DNA from: CAVLCC01 sp963661535
GTDB taxonomy: Bacteria > Actinomycetota > Coriobacteriia > Coriobacteriales > CADBOM01
Assembly (NCBI GenBank): GCA_963661535.1
Contig: CAVLCC010000042.1
Span: 1 to 17,119 of the forward strand
Reading direction: 5' to 3'
Length of the DNA: 17,119 nucleotides
This document shows, in pieces, positions 13,945-17,119 of this stretch (the stretch's first letter is position 1; each line of letters opens with the position of its first letter). The translations under genes and the position numbers were made by a program. The notes under the pieces were generated by a model. The model was not told the DNA's origin. It worked only from the letters and a program-made list of their open reading frames with translations, and made no database searches.

Positions 13945-15804
13945 ATGAAAAACAATAATCATCATAATGCTTTTTCAAAATATAAATTTCGTCAAAATAA
14001 GGGCATACTTTGGTCTATATTGCTAGGATTATTTTTTTCTCTAACAACAATTGCTGGATACTCATTTGATTACGGAGATAGCTTTGAGGCTATTGCACAG
14101 AGACCGGCATTTTTTGCAATTGTTGCTGTAGCACTTTGGATAATATTTGCTGTTGTTTGGGAATGTGCATATAGACTGCTGTTGCATATAGGAAAAAGGC
14201 TAAACGTTAAACAAAGCAAGCAAATGCAGTCGCATAGCTTGGAGAAATCAACAAACCTCGGGAAGACTCAAAGCAACCTCTCCAAAGCAAAAGTACTCTT
14301 CAAAAAAGCATTTGATGGCAAGTATATCTTACTCGCGAATTTTGTAGTCTTGGTTTTGTTGTGGACACCTTGGTTTATATCTGTGCACGCAGGTATAACA
14401 GATGCCGATACAACAGTTCAGTTCTTGCAAGCATACGATGTCATCCCAGCAACAAATCATCACCCTTACTTTGCAACTCAAGTTTTTCATCTGTTTTGGG
14501 CTCTTGGAAATAAACTGGGTTCTTTCTATATAGGTCTAAGAATTTATGAAATACTCCAACTTGTTATATTTGCATTTGGAATATCATTTTGTCTGTCGTA
14601 TGCAAAAAAGTGGGGTTGCCCCCTCGCATTGCGAACCACAATTCTTATAATATGTGGCATCTTTGCACCTTTTCCACTCATTGGTTTGTTTATGGCAAAA
14701 GATGCATTGTGTGCAGTATTTTTCTTGCCCTGGTTAACAATGTTTGCAGATATAGCTCTTACTCGAGGCAAATCGCTTAAGTCAATCCGTTTTATAGTAC
14801 TATTTATAATCTTAGGTTTCATATGTTGCATGTCTAAAAAAACAATGCTGTATATCATTACAATTTCACTTGTCTTGTTTGGAATTTATATTTTTGCATG
14901 TTCAAAAAAACGTGCAAAGAAACATGGAAACCAACACCAAGAGTCAAAAAATCCTAAACTGGCTAGCAAAATTGCAATATGTCTTGTTGCAATACTTGTT
15001 CCATTTTTAATTTATGAACAGGTTTATCTACCTGCCATAGGAGTTCCTCAAGGTTCTAGCGCAGAATTTATGTCGGTGCCTTCAGTTCAAATAGCCCGAT
15101 ATGTGCAAAAACACGAGCTAGAAGAAACGGAGCTTGAATCTTTTTCTCGAGTATATAACACAAACCCTGAAGAAATGGCTTCTACCTATGTGCCAAGACG
15201 AGCAGATAATTCCAAGGCTTATTGGAAAAGTGATTCGTCCCTATCCGACAAGTTATCTTTTGCAAAGACTTATTGCAAGCTGTTTATTAAAGATCCGCAA
15301 ACATTTATTGCCGGTGCATGGAACTTGCAATACGACTATTTTTATCCTGCCAAAAAATTTACAATTCAAACCTATCCATCAGTGCAAGATAAATACCTAG
15401 ATATCTATGTCGATAATCTAAGTCCAGAAAATCGAGAGATATTTTTTGGAGAACTAATTGAAAAAATGAACCAAGAGTTAGAGAGCCCCTCACTACTATA
15501 TAGCGCTTATGCCACATTGCTAGACGTACCAGTAATAGGGTGGTTTTTCTCACTTGCATTTTATTGCACTTGGTTGCCTGCACTTTGTTTGATGGTCTTT
15601 TGCAGACTCGACTGGAAGAGGGGAGCATTTTGTTTGCTGCCGGTGGGTCTTAATTTGCTAACTCTTTTGTTAGGACCAATTTCACTTTGCAGATATGTTG
15701 TGGAGCCAATCTCATTTTCTCCGGTGTTGCTAGCACTGCTATTTTCATGCATATGCAAACAGACCTCACACACTCAAAGCACAGTTAGAGTTCAAAATCA
15801 ATAA
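13945..15804 (+). CDS. polytopic membrane protein, DUF6020/GT-C-like
   Basis: 619-aa integral membrane protein with about 11-12 predicted helices: around 20-42, 54-80, 127-148, 193-219, 228-250, 252-272, 281-297, 299-320 and 341-361, then three between about 525 and 612. A large soluble loop lies at about 362-520. Its layout recalls GT-C-fold glycosyltransferases and the DUF6020 family. An extracytoplasmic loop after helix 3 carries HAGITDADTT (Asp153/Asp155) followed by NHHPYFATQ (171-179). Later motifs are MAKDAL and SKKTMLYI, and a GPISLCRYVVEPI signature lies near the C-terminus. The likely role is transfer of a sugar from a polyprenyl-linked donor outside the membrane, consistent with the downstream GtrB-type gene. 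The exact substrate is unknown. The start has AGAAGGG about 7 nt upstream. Confidence 0.7.
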   Translation: MKNNNHHNAFSKYKFRQNKGILWSILLGLFFSLTTIAGYSFDYGDSFEAIAQRPAFFAIVAVALWIIFAVVWECAYRLLLHIGKRLNVKQSKQMQSHSLEKSTNLGKTQSNLSKAKVLFKKAFDGKYILLANFVVLVLLWTPWFISVHAGITDADTTVQFLQAYDVIPATNHHPYFATQVFHLFWALGNKLGSFYIGLRIYEILQLVIFAFGISFCLSYAKKWGCPLALRTTILIICGIFAPFPLIGLFMAKDALCAVFFLPWLTMFADIALTRGKSLKSIRFIVLFIILGFICCMSKKTMLYIITISLVLFGIYIFACSKKRAKKHGNQHQESKNPKLASKIAICLVAILVPFLIYEQVYLPAIGVPQGSSAEFMSVPSVQIARYVQKHELEETELESFSRVYNTNPEEMASTYVPRRADNSKAYWKSDSSLSDKLSFAKTYCKLFIKDPQTFIAGAWNLQYDYFYPAKKFTIQTYPSVQDKYLDIYVDNLSPENREIFFGELIEKMNQELESPSLLYSAYATLLDVPVIGWFFSLAFYCTWLPALCLMVFCRLDWKRGAFCLLPVGLNLLTLLLGPISLCRYVVEPISFSPVLLALLFSCICKQTSHTQSTVRVQNQ

Positions 15805-15889
15805 TGACAGTACACAGATAGTTTTAAAAAACGAATATAAATTTTCTGTATACTTAATTTATAAGTTTTTGGAATAAGTTGTTGGGAAA

Positions 15890-16963
15890 ATGATGCAATC
15901 TATCAACAAACAAGAAGGTAATCAAATAGAAGGAACTAAGACCTCCTTTGAAAATCTAATCACCCTCCCCCCTCAAAAAAACCTTAACAATTGTAAACAA
16001 TCTATAAATAATCAAAAAGTCTCACTCATCATTCCATGTTTTAACGAAGAGGAATCTCTTAACCTTCTCTATGAAGAGATTTGCAATTCTACATGCGATT
16101 TGTCATATGAATTTGAGATTATCTTTATAGATGATGGTTCTAGCGATAACACTTTAGACATAATCTGCAACCTAGCAAGAAAAGACTTACGTGTTCGATA
16201 CTACTCATTTTCGCGTAACTTTGGAAAAGAAGCTGCTATGTATGCGGGCCTTAGGTATGCAACCGGAGATTTTGTTGCAATAATGGACGCAGACATGCAA
16301 GATCCACCAAGTCTTTTGGGGCAGATGCTCCAAATTTTAGAAACCCAAAATTATGACAGCGTGGCAACACGCAGAGTTAGCCGCAAGGGTGAACCTCCAA
16401 TCAGAAGCTTTTTTGCACGAAGTTTCTACAAAATTATTAACAAAATTTCTCAAGTAAATGTTGTAGATGGTGCTAGAGATTTTAGATTAATGAAAAGAAA
16501 AATGGTAGATGCAATTTTGAGCATGCCAGAATCAAATCGTTTTTCTAAAGGAATATTTGGCTGGGTTGGATTTAAAACATACTGGCTATCCTATGAAAAC
16601 ATAGAGCGCAGGGCAGGAGAAACAAAGTGGTCATTCTTCAAGCTCCTAAAGTATGCGATAGGTGGGATCATAGACTTCTCGGATGCTCCTTTAGCAATAG
16701 CTACTTGGATGGGCGTTGCTGCATCATGTTTGAGTTTCTTATTTTTGCTCTTTATTTTTATTAGGCAATTGATTTTTGGAGATCCTGTTGCAGGCTGGGC
16801 ATCTCAAGTATGTATTTCTGTGTTTATTGGAGGCATACAGCTTTTATGCCTAGGAATATTGGGGCAATACATCGCACGCATATACACAGAAACCAAACAT
16901 CGCCCACTATTTGTTATAGCAAAAAGCAGTGATGATGAAATACCGATCGATACCAAACAATAA
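15890..16963 (+). CDS. GtrB/DPM1-like family 2 glycosyltransferase
   Basis: 357-aa membrane-anchored glycosyltransferase that probably moves a hexose from a nucleotide donor to polyprenyl phosphate at the inner membrane face. The GT2 domain begins at residue 43 (KVSLIIPCFNEEES). It shows IFIDDGSSDNT, the FSRNFGKEAAMYAGL segment and the metal-binding DAD at 133-135 followed by MQDPP, all typical of the DPM1-like subgroup. Two C-terminal helices (about 272-293 and 308-328) match the GtrB topology. The first 42 residues are Asn/Gln/Lys-rich and unconserved. Two adjacent ATGs (15890 and 15893) follow GGGA; the second has the better spacing. It lies 85 bp after the polytopic membrane gene and is probably cotranscribed with it. 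It has no gtrA-type flippase neighbour in view. Confidence 0.88.
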   Translation: MMQSINKQEGNQIEGTKTSFENLITLPPQKNLNNCKQSINNQKVSLIIPCFNEEESLNLLYEEICNSTCDLSYEFEIIFIDDGSSDNTLDIICNLARKDLRVRYYSFSRNFGKEAAMYAGLRYATGDFVAIMDADMQDPPSLLGQMLQILETQNYDSVATRRVSRKGEPPIRSFFARSFYKIINKISQVNVVDGARDFRLMKRKMVDAILSMPESNRFSKGIFGWVGFKTYWLSYENIERRAGETKWSFFKLLKYAIGGIIDFSDAPLAIATWMGVAASCLSFLFLLFIFIRQLIFGDPVAGWASQVCISVFIGGIQLLCLGILGQYIARIYTETKHRPLFVIAKSSDDEIPIDTKQ

Positions 16964-17025
16964 ATAACTCATTTTATACTCCAGTGTGGAACATAGATAA
17001 AACTTCCAAAACGAAAGCAGATTAT

Positions 17026-17119
17026 ATGTTTGCAGAACTTTTTTCACTAAATCAAAAAACAAAGCGAAATATTTCAGCTGTGCTTTTAGTTGCACTAATT
17101 ATATTTGCATCAACTCCTG
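17026..17119 (+). CDS. start of a membrane protein, cut by the window edge
   Basis: ATG at 17026 opens a frame of 31 codons to the window end: MFAELFSLNQKTKRN followed by a hydrophobic stretch (ISAVLLVALIIFASTP), i.e. a short charged N-terminus and a first membrane helix or signal anchor. The SD is weak (GAAAG about 10 nt upstream). It begins 62 bp after the glycosyltransferase gene on the same strand, so another envelope or polysaccharide gene is likely. The family cannot be named from this fragment. Confidence 0.55.
   Translation, partial: MFAELFSLNQKTKRNISAVLLVALIIFASTP

Overview
The window carries a complete type II fatty-acid synthesis (FASII) block on the minus strand (about 11.8 kb down to 0.2 kb). 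It is followed upstream by an unrelated AAA-ATPase/nuclease-like gene on the same strand, then by a plus-strand cell-envelope glycosylation segment that runs off the right edge. The proteins are most like those of anaerobic Gram-positive bacteria. FabK is the only enoyl-ACP reductase, the acetyl-CoA carboxylase is four separate subunits inside the fab cluster, and there is a PF09820/PF08011-type ATPase and a DUF6020-like membrane protein. My best guess is a host-associated Actinomycetota of class Coriobacteriia; Clostridia or another Bacillota cannot be excluded from sequence reading alone. The fab/acc genes look moderately GC-rich and the region right of about 12 kb is visibly more AT-rich.

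In transcription order (right to left) the lipid block is acpP - accB - accC - accD - accA - fabH - fabK - fabD - fabG - fabF - fabZ - nikR. AccBCDA make malonyl-CoA, FabD moves malonyl to AcpP, FabH starts the chain, FabF elongates it, and FabG, FabZ and FabK complete each cycle. No FabA, FabM or FabI is visible. The acc half is tightly packed: a 1-nt gap at accB/accC, an SD overlapping the stop at accC/accD, a short accD/accA overlap, and a TAGTG stop/start at accA/fabH. The fab half has larger gaps filled with degenerate tandem repeats that resemble duplicated ribosome-binding regions. Several proteins (AccB, AccC, AccA, FabF, FabZ) carry long Ala/Ser/Gly/Thr-rich linkers or tails. The last gene is a nickel-responsive NikR regulator coupled to fabZ through TAATG and extended by a tail with 16 histidines.

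Upstream of acpP lies a gene for an AAA-ATPase-like protein with a C-terminal PD-(D/E)XK nuclease-like domain. A 249-bp divergent spacer then leads to plus-strand genes for a GT-C-like polytopic membrane protein (DUF6020-like) and a GtrB/DPM1-type family-2 glycosyltransferase with two C-terminal membrane helices. The start of a further membrane protein is cut by the window edge. These three probably act in lipid-linked sugar transfer to surface polymers. No tRNA, rRNA, CRISPR array or insertion sequence was seen.
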